Source: Pseudorhizobium endolithicum | GTDB taxonomy: Bacteria; Pseudomonadota; Alphaproteobacteria; Rhizobiales; Rhizobiaceae | DNA: 64,000 bases | Direction of reading: 5' to 3' | NCBI RefSeq assembly: GCF_902153245.2 | Contig: NZ_CABFWF030000008.1 | Coordinates: 124,001-188,000, forward strand | Shown here: positions 15,468-23,557 of the stretch, in pieces | How the letters are laid out: each line of letters starts with the position of its first letter | Numbering within the stretch: the stretch's first letter is position 1 | Translations under genes and position numbers: made by a program | The notes under the pieces: model-generated | What the model was told of the DNA's origin: nothing | Database searches by the model: none | What the model saw: only the letters and a program-made list of their open reading frames with translations

Positions 15468-16843
15468 TCCCTCGGGAGGGGGAACCGTATCCGGACGCAG
15501 AGGCCCCGGCCACCGCCTCCGTCCAGCAACTCCACCCTGGCGCGATGCAGCCTCGCGATCTCCTCGACAATCGGCAGGCCCAGTCCGGAGCCTGAGGAAT
15601 CCGCGCGGGTGCCGCGATCAAAGCGCTGCAGCACGGCGGCGCGCCTGCCCCGAGGAATGCCTGGTCCGTTATCCTCCACCTCGATCACGGCCTCGCTGCC
15701 TTCACGGTTGGCACGGACTGTCATCTCCGCGCCAGCCCCGGCATAAAGCAGCCCGTTAGCGATGAGGTTCTTCAAAAGCTCCCCGAGAAGCAGCGGCTCA
15801 CCCAGGATCGGGAGGGAACCGGCACCCTCGAAGCCCAGATCGATCCCCGCCTCGGCCGCCAGCGGCACGTGCTCGGCGGTCAGCGCCTGCGCCAGGGAGG
15901 AAAGATCCGTCTCCTGGAAGGACGAGGAGCGCGTCGCCGCGTCGATCTTCGCCATCAGCAGCAACTGGCCGAGCAGACGTTCCCCGTCCGCAACCGCGGC
16001 ATCTGCCTTGCCGACCGCACGCTTCGCGCTCTCGATATCGGTGGAGCGCGCGGCAAGGGCAAGCTGCGTGCGGATGATTGCGAGGGGGGTCCGCAACTGG
16101 TGGCTCGCGTTCCCGGTGAAGTTCCGCAGCGCATCGAGTGCCGATTCGAGGCGAACCATGAAGGAATTCACCGTATCGACCAGACCCTGCACCTCGCTCG
16201 GGACGCGCTCCACGATGGGATGAAGATCATCCGGGCTGCGCTGCGCGATCGCCTCGCTGAAACGGTAGAGCGGGCGAAGAGAGACAGTGACAGCGATCCA
16301 GACGATCACGGCGGCCCCGACGATCATGAAGAGCAGGCGCGCAGCGGACCGGAACAGGATGGTCTGCATCAGTTGCTGGCGTGCGATGGTCGTCTCGGCC
16401 ACCGTAACGACGAAGGGCACGGAGTTGATGCCCGTCGAGGCAGAACGGGCAAGCACCGCGACCCTTATGGGTTCGCCGCGGAACACGGCATCCTCGAATG
16501 CCGCGGCCTGTCCTTCCACGCGCGGTACGGTGGGCAGGTTCTGATAGCCGGTGATGAACGTGCCGGGCGGCCCGTCGACGCGATAGAAGACGCGATCCTG
16601 CGCGGCCGAGGTGAGCATTTCCAGCGCGACATAAGGAATATCGACTTCCAGACTGCCCTCTTCGGAAACGATGACGCGTTCGGCAATCGCGAGCGCAGAG
16701 CCCATCAGCACACGGTCGGAAACCTCGTTTGCCGTCTTTTCCGCTTCCCGCCAGGTATCGGCCAGGGCGAAAGCGCCCAGCACCGCAGTGGCAATCAGCA
16801 ACCAGGCAAGCAGCCGCCGCCGCAAGGAATAGGAATAGGTCAT
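15455..16843 (-). CDS. Sensor histidine kinase, TctE-like
   Basis: 462 residues. TM1 is about 11-29 and TM2 about 169-188, with a ~140-residue periplasmic domain between (2CSK_N/TctE type), then a short HAMP-like segment. HisKA has NFTGNASHQLRTPLAI with phospho-acceptor H248. The ATPase domain shows the N box ELLKNLIANGLLYA, G1 VEDNGPGIP and G2 GSGLGLPIVEEIA. Its ATG overlaps the regulator stop (ATGA). With the response regulator, the divergent binding protein and tctCBA, it forms a locus for sensing and taking up a tricarboxylate or other carboxylate. The ligand is not deducible. The 3' end overlaps nagA by 13 bases. Confidence 0.92.
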   Translation of the reverse strand: MTYSYSLRRRLLAWLLIATAVLGAFALADTWREAEKTANEVSDRVLMGSALAIAERVIVSEEGSLEVDIPYVALEMLTSAAQDRVFYRVDGPPGTFITGYQNLPTVPRVEGQAAAFEDAVFRGEPIRVAVLARSASTGINSVPFVVTVAETTIARQQLMQTILFRSAARLLFMIVGAAVIVWIAVTVSLRPLYRFSEAIAQRSPDDLHPIVERVPSEVQGLVDTVNSFMVRLESALDALRNFTGNASHQLRTPLAIIRTQLALAARSTDIESAKRAVGKADAAVADGERLLGQLLLMAKIDAATRSSSFQETDLSSLAQALTAEHVPLAAEAGIDLGFEGAGSLPILGEPLLLGELLKNLIANGLLYAGAGAEMTVRANREGSEAVIEVEDNGPGIPRGRRAAVLQRFDRGTRADSSGSGLGLPIVEEIARLHRARVELLDGGGGRGLCVRIRFPLPRDHRE

Positions 16844-17517
16844 GGAGCCGGGCTTGTGCTTTCCAGGTAGTAGCCGAGGCCCCGGGCCGTGCGGACCGTC
16901 AGGCCGTGCGGCGCAAGGCGACGCCGAAGCCGGCTGACATATTGTTCGATCGCATTCGCCGACAGATCCTCGTCGAAGCCGGTGAGCGACCGGACGATCG
17001 CATCCTTGGAGACCACCTTTCCGGCCCGCAGGAACAGCAGTTCCAGCAGCGCCACCTCCCGCGCGGGGATATCCAGCGGCAGCCCCGAACTGCTGAAGGT
17101 CCGGGAGGTCAGGTCGAGGGTAATGCCGCCGAACTGGACGACGGAGCTTCGAAGCCCCGCCTGCCGCCGGAGCAGCATCCGGATACGCGCCTCGAATTCG
17201 GAGATGTCGAAGGGCTTGATCATGTAGTCGTCGGCGCCGAGATCCAGGCCCCGCACGCGATCCTCCGGCGCGCCGCGGGCCGTCAGGATCATCACCGCCG
17301 CCCTGTTCTGGCGGGAGCGCATGGAACGCAGCACATCCAGACCGTCCATCTCCGGCAGATTGAGGTCCAGAATGACAAGGTCGTAGGTCTCGGCAGCGGC
17401 GACCGCCTCCGCCGACGCCCCGTCAGCCACCACATCGACGGCATAGCCGCTCCCGCGCAGGATCGTCGACAGACCCTCCGCCAGCGCCTGATTGTCTTCC
17501 ACCAGAAGAATTCGCAC
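16840..17517 (-). CDS. OmpR-family response regulator, TctD-like
   Basis: 225 residues from a GTG at 17517. The GTG is chosen because GGAGGGGG lies about 8 bases upstream and the receiver domain begins exactly there (VRILLVEDNQ); an upstream extension would be foreign to the family. Phospho-acceptor D51 (VILDLNLPEMDG) and the conserved Lys in DDYMIKPFD are present. The C-terminal winged helix (about 130-220) has DIPAREVALLELLFLRAGKVVS and NAIEQYVSRLRRRL. It overlaps the kinase start by 4 bases and is divergent from the binding-protein gene across 105 bases. Likely target: the three 11-bp-spaced repeats upstream of tctC. Confidence 0.93.
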   Translation of the reverse strand: MRILLVEDNQALAEGLSTILRGSGYAVDVVADGASAEAVAAAETYDLVILDLNLPEMDGLDVLRSMRSRQNRAAVMILTARGAPEDRVRGLDLGADDYMIKPFDISEFEARIRMLLRRQAGLRSSVVQFGGITLDLTSRTFSSSGLPLDIPAREVALLELLFLRAGKVVSKDAIVRSLTGFDEDLSANAIEQYVSRLRRRLAPHGLTVRTARGLGYYLESTSPAP

Positions 17518-17622
17518 CTGGTTACCCCCTCCGGCGAGATTATCCGGCCGGAGGCCGAATGTCACGAACCGGGCAGATTTCCTCGGCTTGTGCTGCGTCG
17601 CCTGCTGGTGCATGTTTTCCGG

Positions 17623-18696
17623 ATGAGGCCCCTCTTCATCCTCCCCCTTCTCCTCGCCTTGCTGTCGGCCAGCTTTGCGTGCGCCGCGACGACAGTCTTT
17701 CCGGCCCTGTCCGGCCGCGCCGACGCGCCGGTACTGGTTGTCTATTCCTCCCTCGACGAGCCGCTGGCGCGGCCGATGATCGCCGGCTTCCAGTCCGCCA
17801 ACCCGGACGTCTCCATCCGCTATGAGGACATGCTCACCGGCGAAATCTACGACCGGATCGTACGCGAGACGGATGCAGGGCGGAAAACGGCCGATTTCGC
17901 CTTCTCCTCGGCCATGGACCTGCAGGTGAAGCTCGCCAATGACGGCTATGCCCAGCGCAGCGACCTGCCCATGAGCGACCGCTGGCCCGGCTGGGCGAAC
18001 TGGCGGAACACCGCCTATGCCCTGACGTTCGAGCCGGCGGTCTTCGTCTACCACAAGCCAAGCTTCCCGGACGCGCCACCGCCATCGACCCGAGCCGAAT
18101 TCGTGGACTATCTGAAGGCGCACGGCGACGCGGTGCACGGCCGTATCGGTACCTACGACATCGAGCGATCGGGGGTCGGGTTCCTGTTCATGTCGCGCGA
18201 TCAGGAGCAGTTCGGCGACATCTGGTCCGTCATCCAGGCCATGGGAGCCGCCGGCGTGAAGCTCTATTCGACCAGCCAGGCCATCCTTGAGCGGGTGGCC
18301 GACGGACGCTTCCTCCTCGGCTACAACATCCTCGGCTCCTATGCGGCGGACTGGGCCTCACGGCATCCCGACGTGGGTATCGTCCTGCCGAAGGACTATA
18401 CCGTGGTGATGTCGCGGATCGGGCTCGTACCCCAGGCCGCCGCCTCCCCCGATCTCGGCCGCCGCTACCTCGCGTTCTTCATGTCGCGGCAGGGACAGAC
18501 GATCATGGCGCGGGAATTGCAGATCCCGGCGGTCAGTCCGGAGGTGTCCGGCAACAATACCGCAACGACCCTGCGGGAGATGCTCGGAGGGCAGTTGAAG
18601 CCGGTCCCGGTCAGCCTCGGGCTGATGGTCTATCTCGACCAGGTGAAGCGGGCGCGTCTCATCTCCCGCTGGAACGAGGTACTGCGGCTGCAGTGA
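17623..18696 (+). CDS. Periplasmic iron/organic-anion-type ABC binding protein linked to a TctDE-like system
   Basis: 357 residues from the ATG at 17623. Signal peptide MRPLFILPLLLALLSASFACA, then a type-2 periplasmic binding fold: VLVVYSSLDEPLARPMIAGFQSANPDVSIRYEDM, AFSSAMDLQVKLANDGY and ILGSYAADWASRHPDVGIVLPKDYT. These resemble Fe3+/organic-anion SBPs (FbpA/AfuA-like), yet no permease or ATPase is adjacent. It is divergent from the regulator/kinase pair and 198 bases ahead of tctC. Inference: it may present a ligand to the kinase's periplasmic domain rather than serve a transporter. An in-frame upstream GTG is possible; the RBS is weak for both. Confidence 0.85.
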   Translation: MRPLFILPLLLALLSASFACAATTVFPALSGRADAPVLVVYSSLDEPLARPMIAGFQSANPDVSIRYEDMLTGEIYDRIVRETDAGRKTADFAFSSAMDLQVKLANDGYAQRSDLPMSDRWPGWANWRNTAYALTFEPAVFVYHKPSFPDAPPPSTRAEFVDYLKAHGDAVHGRIGTYDIERSGVGFLFMSRDQEQFGDIWSVIQAMGAAGVKLYSTSQAILERVADGRFLLGYNILGSYAADWASRHPDVGIVLPKDYTVVMSRIGLVPQAAASPDLGRRYLAFFMSRQGQTIMARELQIPAVSPEVSGNNTATTLREMLGGQLKPVPVSLGLMVYLDQVKRARLISRWNEVLRLQ

Positions 18697-18729
18697 CCGC
18701 CCTCTTGCCATTTGCGCGCGGGAGGCGGA

Positions 18730-18758
18730 ATGTCAGGTAGATGTCAGCTTGATGTGAT
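18730..18758 (+). promoter_or_regulatory. Triple ATGTCAG-type direct repeat, putative TctD operator
   Basis: ATGTCAG at 18730-18736, ATGTCAG at 18741-18747 and the degenerate copy ATGTGAT at 18752-18758 are spaced exactly 11 bp apart. This is the layout bound head-to-tail by OmpR/PhoB-family regulators. It lies upstream of tctC; one copy (ATGTCAC, 17559-17565) occurs in the regulator/binding-protein gap. Confidence 0.6.
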
Positions 18759-18894
18759 CGCTTAGGGCATTCGGCCCTCCTGGAGGGGAGCGCCGATGTG
18801 GATGGGAGGCGCCCACCGGCATTCGCCGCGGCAAGTCGTCCTCCTTGTCCCAAATAAATCACCGCGTCCGAAGACGCACTTTGGAGGACAGACC

Positions 18895-19839
18895 TTGAAA
18901 CACTTCGTTCTTGCTTCGATTCTCGCCGGAGCTCTCGCCCTGCCGGCCGCAGCGGCCGATTACACGATCATGGCTCCCGCGGCGCCCGGCGGCGGCTGGG
19001 ACCAGACGGCCCGCTCGCTGCAGACCGCTCTTCAGGAAGAGGGCATCTCCGGCAATGTCCAGGTCGTGAACGTTCCGGGCGCGGGCGGCACGATCGGGCT
19101 CGCCCAATTCGCCAGCCAGCAGAAGGGCAACCCGAACGCGCTGATCGTCGGCGGCTATGTCATGGTCGGCGCGATCCTGACCAACCAGTCGCCCGTCACC
19201 CTGAAAGACGTCACGCCGATCGCGCGCCTGACCGGCGAATACGAAGCCATCGTCGTCCCGGCCTCGTCCGAAATCCAGTCGATCGACCAGCTCGTCGAAA
19301 AGCTGAAGGCAGATCCCGGATCGGTCTCCTGGGCCGGCGGTTCGGCCGGCGGCACCGACCACATCGCGGTCGGCCTGCTGGCGAAGGCTGCGGACGTTGA
19401 CCCGACCAAGATCAACTACATCGCCTATTCCGGCGGCGGTGAAGCTCTGGCCGCCATCCTCGGCAGCCAGGTGACTGCCGGCATTTCCAGCTACGGCGAA
19501 TTCCAGTCGCAGGTAGAGGCCGGCACGCTGCGCCTGCTGGCGATCTCCAGCGAAGAGCGCATCGAGGGCGTCGACGCTCCGACGCTGAAGGAAGCCGGCT
19601 ATGACGTGGTGCTGCAAAACTGGCGCATGGTTGCTGCCGCTCCCGGTCTGTCGGACGAGCAGAAGGCGGCCGTACTGGCCGATATCGAGAAGCTTGCCAA
19701 GTCGGCCACGTGGCAGGAAACGCTAAAGACGAAAGGCTGGGCCGACACCTATCTCGCCGGCGATGCCTTCGTCGAGCAGCTCGACAAGGACGTCAGCGCG
19801 ACCGAGACCGTCCTGAAGGACATCGGACTGGTGAAATGA
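18895..19839 (+). CDS. tctC: Tripartite tricarboxylate transporter substrate-binding protein
   Basis: 314 residues. I assign a TTG start at 18895: GGAGG (18883-18887) is 7 bases upstream and the reading begins LKHFVLASILAGALALPAAAA, a typical signal peptide. Upstream in-frame codons encode nothing signal-like. Mature protein starts ADYTIMAPAAPGGGWDQTARSLQ, the TctC/Bug hallmark, followed by NVPGAGGTIGLAQF and VSWAGGSAGGTDHIAVGLLA. It binds a carboxylate in the periplasm and hands it to TctAB. ATGA overlap with tctB. Probably induced by the TctDE-like pair through the upstream repeats. The exact carboxylate (citrate or other) is unknown. Confidence 0.93.
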   Translation: MKHFVLASILAGALALPAAAADYTIMAPAAPGGGWDQTARSLQTALQEEGISGNVQVVNVPGAGGTIGLAQFASQQKGNPNALIVGGYVMVGAILTNQSPVTLKDVTPIARLTGEYEAIVVPASSEIQSIDQLVEKLKADPGSVSWAGGSAGGTDHIAVGLLAKAADVDPTKINYIAYSGGGEALAAILGSQVTAGISSYGEFQSQVEAGTLRLLAISSEERIEGVDAPTLKEAGYDVVLQNWRMVAAAPGLSDEQKAAVLADIEKLAKSATWQETLKTKGWADTYLAGDAFVEQLDKDVSATETVLKDIGLVK

Positions 19840-20330
19840 GCCTGGACCACAACACCTCGACATCCGAGCAGCGCCGCCCCGATTGGGCGGCGCTTGCCAT
19901 TGCCGTGATCCTTATCGTCATCGCAGCCGTGATCTTCTTCGACGTCGCGCGGGTGAAGGATGCTGCCGGCTATTCGCAGGTCGGCCCCGCGACTGTTCCG
20001 GAGTGGATCTCCTTCGGCCTGATCGGACTGGCTGTATGGACCGCGATCGAAGCCTTCCGGGGAGACTTTCCGCAGCGCGACCGGCAGGAATTCGGCCCGC
20101 TCGTCTGGGTCGTCGCGGGCCTTGCCGCCCAGATGCTGCTCCTCAACCGGGCCGGGTTCTCGATTGCCACCGGCATTCTCTTCGCCCTCGTCGCCGCGGG
20201 CTTCGGCCGCCGCAAGCTGTGGCTGACAATCCCGATCGGCATCGTCCTCTGTCTCGGCATCTGGCTGATCTTCGCCGGGCTGCTCCAGCTGTCTCTTCCA
20301 GCCGGGCCGCTGGAACACCTGTTCCTCTAA
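19836..20330 (+). CDS. tctB: Tripartite tricarboxylate transporter small membrane subunit
   Basis: 164 residues, ATG at 19836 overlapping the tctC stop (ATGA). Four hydrophobic segments are visible: [52 protein letters not shown] with [17 protein letters not shown], and [21 protein letters not shown]. The conserved [12 protein letters not shown] segment follows TM1. Size and topology fit TctB, the poorly conserved small subunit that assists TctA in proton/sodium-driven uptake. tctA follows after 19 bases. Confidence 0.92.
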   Translation: MSLDHNTSTSEQRRPDWAALAIAVILIVIAAVIFFDVARVKDAAGYSQVGPATVPEWISFGLIGLAVWTAIEAFRGDFPQRDRQEFGPLVWVVAGLAAQMLLLNRAGFSIATGILFALVAAGFGRRKLWLTIPIGIVLCLGIWLIFAGLLQLSLPAGPLEHLFL

Positions 20331-20349
20331 CACGGACGCCGCGACGCTC

Positions 20350-21867
20350 ATGGCCACGTTTGAATTTCTTCTCCAGGGATTGATGTCGGCGGCACAGCCG
20401 CTCAACCTCCTCTATGCCCTGATCGGCGTCACCCTCGGCACCGCGGTGGGCGTGCTGCCCGGCATCGGACCGGCGCTGACGGTGGCACTGCTGCTGCCAG
20501 TCACCTACCGCCTCGATCCGACCGGATCGCTGATCATGTTCGCCGGCATCTATTACGGCGGCATGTACGGCGGGTCGACGACCTCGATCCTTCTCAACAC
20601 TCCAGGCGAGAGTGCATCGATCGTCACCGCGCTGGAGGGCAACAAGATGGCGAAGGCCGGCCGCGGCGGACCTGCGCTCGCAACCTCTGCGATCGGCTCC
20701 TTCGTTGCAGGCCTCATAGCAACGCTCCTGCTCGCCTTCCTGGCGCCCTATGTCGTGCAAATCGCGATCAAGTTCGGTCCACGCGAGTACTTCGCGCTGA
20801 TGGTTCTGGCTTTCGTGACTGTCTCTGCGGCTTTCGGCGATTCCGCCCTTCGAGGCTTGACCGCCCTCTTCGTGGGCCTTGCCTTCTCGATCATCGGCAT
20901 CGACCAGCTTACCGGCCAGACCCGCCTCTCCTTTGGGGTTCCGGATCTCCTGGACGGCATCGAGGTGACGACGATGGCGGTCGCCATGTTCGCGATCGGG
21001 GAGACGCTGTTCGTCGCCGCGCAGGGCGCGCGCGGTCCGGAGACGGTGGAAGCGGTCAAGGGGTCGGTCTGGATGAATGCGCAGGACTGGGCGCGCTCCT
21101 GGAAGCCCTGGCTCCGCGGAACTGTGATCGGCTTCCCGATCGGCGCCATGCCGGCCGGCGGTGCGGAGATCGGCACCTTCCTCTCCTATGCGACGGAAAA
21201 GCGGCTGACGAAGCATCCGGAAGAGTTCGGCAATGGCGCCATCGAAGGGGTCGCCGGGCCGGAAGCGGCGAACAACGCCTCCGCCGCCGGCACGCTTGTG
21301 CCGCTGCTCACCCTCGGGCTGCCGACCACGGCGACGGCTGCGATCATGCTTGCCGGCTTCCAGCAATACGGCCTGCAGCCCGGCCCGCTGCTGTTCGCGA
21401 CAAACCCACAGCTCGTGTGGGGCCTGATCGCATCGCTGCTGATCGCCAACGGCATGCTGCTCGTTCTCAACCTGCCGCTCATCGGCTTGTGGGTGAAGCT
21501 CCTGACCATCCCGAAGCCCTGGCTCTATGCCGGCATCCTGGTGTTTGCGACGCTCGGCACGATCGGAGCGAACCCCTCCGTGTTCGAGCTGGGCATGCTC
21601 CTGACCTTCGGCCTGCTCGGCTATGTGATGCGCGTCTTCGGCTATCCGATCGCGCCGGTCGTCGTCGGCCTGATCCTCGGGCCGCTCGCCGAGCAGCAGC
21701 TCCGCCGCGCGCTTGCGATCAGCCAGGGCGACGTCACCTATCTCTTCACGTCTCCCATCGCCGCCGTGCTCTTCGCGGTTGCGGCCCTCGCCTTCATCGT
21801 GCCGCTGATCCTCAGGATGCGCGGCCGCGGCCAGATCCTGTCGCAGATGGCGGCGAACGAAGATTGA
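20350..21867 (+). CDS. tctA: Tripartite tricarboxylate transporter large permease
   Basis: 505 residues, about 11-12 membrane segments. TctA signatures are intact: [21 protein letters not shown] near the N-terminus, [21 protein letters not shown], and in the second half [16 protein letters not shown] and [22 protein letters not shown]. It forms the substrate channel of the secondary carboxylate transporter. Final gene of tctCBA, followed by a rho-independent terminator at 21889. Confidence 0.95.
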   Translation: MATFEFLLQGLMSAAQPLNLLYALIGVTLGTAVGVLPGIGPALTVALLLPVTYRLDPTGSLIMFAGIYYGGMYGGSTTSILLNTPGESASIVTALEGNKMAKAGRGGPALATSAIGSFVAGLIATLLLAFLAPYVVQIAIKFGPREYFALMVLAFVTVSAAFGDSALRGLTALFVGLAFSIIGIDQLTGQTRLSFGVPDLLDGIEVTTMAVAMFAIGETLFVAAQGARGPETVEAVKGSVWMNAQDWARSWKPWLRGTVIGFPIGAMPAGGAEIGTFLSYATEKRLTKHPEEFGNGAIEGVAGPEAANNASAAGTLVPLLTLGLPTTATAAIMLAGFQQYGLQPGPLLFATNPQLVWGLIASLLIANGMLLVLNLPLIGLWVKLLTIPKPWLYAGILVFATLGTIGANPSVFELGMLLTFGLLGYVMRVFGYPIAPVVVGLILGPLAEQQLRRALAISQGDVTYLFTSPIAAVLFAVAALAFIVPLILRMRGRGQILSQMAANED

Positions 21868-21888
21868 GTTAGTCCTCCCAGGACGGAA

Positions 21889-21917
21889 GGGGTGCGGTTT
21901 CGGCCGCGCCTCTTTTT
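21889..21917 (+). terminator. Rho-independent terminator of tctCBA
   Basis: Stem GGGGTGCGG (21889-21897) pairs with CCGCGCCTC (21904-21912), including two G-U pairs, across a 6-base loop, followed by TTTTT. It lies 22 bases after the tctA stop, in the convergent gap with glutaminase. Confidence 0.75.
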
Positions 21918-21929
21918 CTTCGCGCCGGA

Positions 21930-22859
21930 TCAGGGACCGAAGACGGACCAGCCGGTCCGGTGCGCCAGCATTTCCAGCGCAAGGGACCCGAGCAGCGAGT
22001 TGCCGCTGTGGTTGAGGCCGGGCGACCAGACGGCGATCGAGGCCTTGCCGGGCGCGACGGCCAGAATGCCGCCGCCTACGCCGCTCTTGCCCGGCAGCCC
22101 GACCCGATAGGCGAAGTCGCCCGAGCCGTCGTAGTGTCCGCAGGTCAGCATCAGCGCGTTGATCCGCCTTGCCCTTTGTCTTGAAACCACCGTGTGGCCG
22201 GTCAGGGGATTGCGGCCGGCTGCCGCGAGGAACAGGCCGGAGCGGGCGAGCTGCGTGCAGGTCATGGCGAGCGCACAGTGGTGGAAATAGACCCCGAGCA
22301 CATGATCCACCGGATGGTCGAGCTTGCCGAAGCCACGCATGAAGTTGGCGAGCGCGATGTTGCGGTATCCTGTGGCCGCCTCGGATCTGGCGACGGCGGG
22401 GTCTATGGCGATGGTGTCGTCGTCGGCCAGGTATTGGACGAAGCGGACGATCTCGCCGATCGCCTCCCGCGGCGTGTGCCCCGCAAGCACAAGGTCGCTC
22501 ACGGCGATCGCCCCCGCATTGATGAACGGATTGCGCGGCTTGCCTTCCTCGTGCTCCAGCTGCACGATCGAATTGAACGCCGATCCCGAAGGTTCGCGCC
22601 CGACCCGTTTCCAGACATTCTCGCCGTGCTTGCCGAGCGCCAGCGTCAGCGTGAAGACCTTCGATACGCTCTGGATCGAGAAAGGCTCGTCGCAGTCACC
22701 CGCGCTGGCGGTGACGCCGTCGGTGCCCATCACGGCTATCCCGAACTTCCTCGGGTCGATATGGGCGAGTTGCGGAATGTAATCGGCAACCTTTCCCTCG
22801 CCGAGCCGCGGCATCAGGGTGTGGTGGATCTCATCCACGATGGCCTGGAGGTTTTCCAT
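21930..22859 (-). CDS. glsA: Glutaminase, serine-dependent beta-lactamase fold
   Basis: 309 residues, the usual GlsA length. It hydrolyses glutamine to glutamate and ammonia in the cytoplasm. Motifs: [13 protein letters not shown] with the catalytic S-x-x-K pair, [14 protein letters not shown], the [14 protein letters not shown] segment, and [24 protein letters not shown] near the C-terminus. ATG at 22859 follows the marR stop by 7 bases, so it is bicistronic with the MarR regulator, an unusual partner. Whether it is part of the neighbouring aromatic regulon or only shares the transcript is open. Confidence 0.94.
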   Translation of the reverse strand: MENLQAIVDEIHHTLMPRLGEGKVADYIPQLAHIDPRKFGIAVMGTDGVTASAGDCDEPFSIQSVSKVFTLTLALGKHGENVWKRVGREPSGSAFNSIVQLEHEEGKPRNPFINAGAIAVSDLVLAGHTPREAIGEIVRFVQYLADDDTIAIDPAVARSEAATGYRNIALANFMRGFGKLDHPVDHVLGVYFHHCALAMTCTQLARSGLFLAAAGRNPLTGHTVVSRQRARRINALMLTCGHYDGSGDFAYRVGLPGKSGVGGGILAVAPGKASIAVWSPGLNHSGNSLLGSLALEMLAHRTGWSVFGP

Positions 22860-22866
22860 GAACGCG

Positions 22867-23388
22867 CTATTCGAACTCCGAGCCGGAGAGATGATTGCGA
22901 GCGGAGGCCTTCACCTTGCCGATGTCCGACCACAGCCCGCCTACCACGGAACGATCCACGTCTGCCATCAGGTCGCGGAGCCATCCTTCATGCGCCGCAG
23001 CCATGGCCGCGAAGAGCTTCGCCCCCGCCGGCGTCAGCTGCGCGACCGTAACCCGGCGGTCCCGATCGGGCGTGACGCGTCTCAGGAGCCCATCCGCCTC
23101 GAGACGCTCCACCAGCCCCGTGACATTGCCGTTGGTGACCATGGTGCGCTTTGACAGTTCGCCCAGGCGAAGGCCGTCCTTCTCGCGGTAGAGCTGCGCC
23201 ATCAGGTCGAACTGGGGCAGCGTCGCCCCGAATTCCGATCTCAGCCGGCGGCGGATCTCGGTCGTGATCAGTTTCGTGGTCGAGAGCATGCGCAGCCAGA
23301 GTTTCGTCTCGGGCTTGCTGCTCCCCGCCGGCCCGTGCACGATCAACTCGAGATCCGCGGTCGCCGCTTCGTTCTCCACCATGTCCAT
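22867..23388 (-). CDS. MarR-family regulator, probable repressor of the aminobenzoyl-CoA operon
   Basis: 173 residues. MarR winged helix at about 40-140: [52 protein letters not shown], wing [19 protein letters not shown]. Divergent from the monooxygenase/reductase gene across 169 bases holding both promoters. A perfect palindrome overlapping the monooxygenase -10 box is its likely operator. MarR regulators of CoA-dependent aromatic pathways usually release DNA on binding the aryl-CoA; that ligand is an inference here. ATG at 23388 has AGGA upstream; a second ATG 6 bases later is possible. Co-transcribed with glsA. Confidence 0.88.
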   Translation of the reverse strand: MDMVENEAATADLELIVHGPAGSSKPETKLWLRMLSTTKLITTEIRRRLRSEFGATLPQFDLMAQLYREKDGLRLGELSKRTMVTNGNVTGLVERLEADGLLRRVTPDRDRRVTVAQLTPAGAKLFAAMAAAHEGWLRDLMADVDRSVVGGLWSDIGKVKASARNHLSGSEFE

Positions 23389-23415
23389 CCGCGTTCCTAA
23401 CCCGCCCCCTTCGAA

Positions 23416-23444
23416 CTGTTACGAAGCGATATTTGAATTGTCAA
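23416..23444 (-). promoter_or_regulatory. Promoter of marR–glsA
   Basis: On the minus strand TTGACA (23444-23439), a 17-base spacer and TAACAG (23421-23416). Perfect -35 and moderate -10, 28 bases upstream of the marR ATG. Confidence 0.6.
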
Positions 23445-23482
23445 AGACTCCCTTGGGCGATCACGCCAGGGCCTCGAAAGAG

Positions 23483-23518
23483 CTTGACGGCCCCATCCAC
23501 CCCCATATAGTTTAAACT
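23483..23518 (+). promoter_or_regulatory. Promoter and overlapping palindromic operator of the aminobenzoyl-CoA operon
   Basis: CTTGAC (23483-23488), N17, TATAGT (23506-23511). The perfect palindrome AGTTTAAACT (23509-23518) overlaps the -10 box, ideal for repression. The adjacent AAACTTAAAAT (23514-23524) recurs in reverse complement at 37474-37484, between the CoA ligase and formamidase genes. RBS AGGAGG precedes the ATG at 23558. Confidence 0.68.
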
Positions 23519-23557
23519 TAAAATAATAAGAGCGGGAACTTCAGGAGGAATTGCTTC

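Noticed and set aside
16729..17622. N-terminal extension of the binding-protein ORF
   Set aside because: Antisense to the response regulator; the signal peptide begins at 17623.
20143..21366. 407-residue minus-strand ORF
   Set aside because: Shadow of tctB/tctA; charged repetitive composition without domain features.
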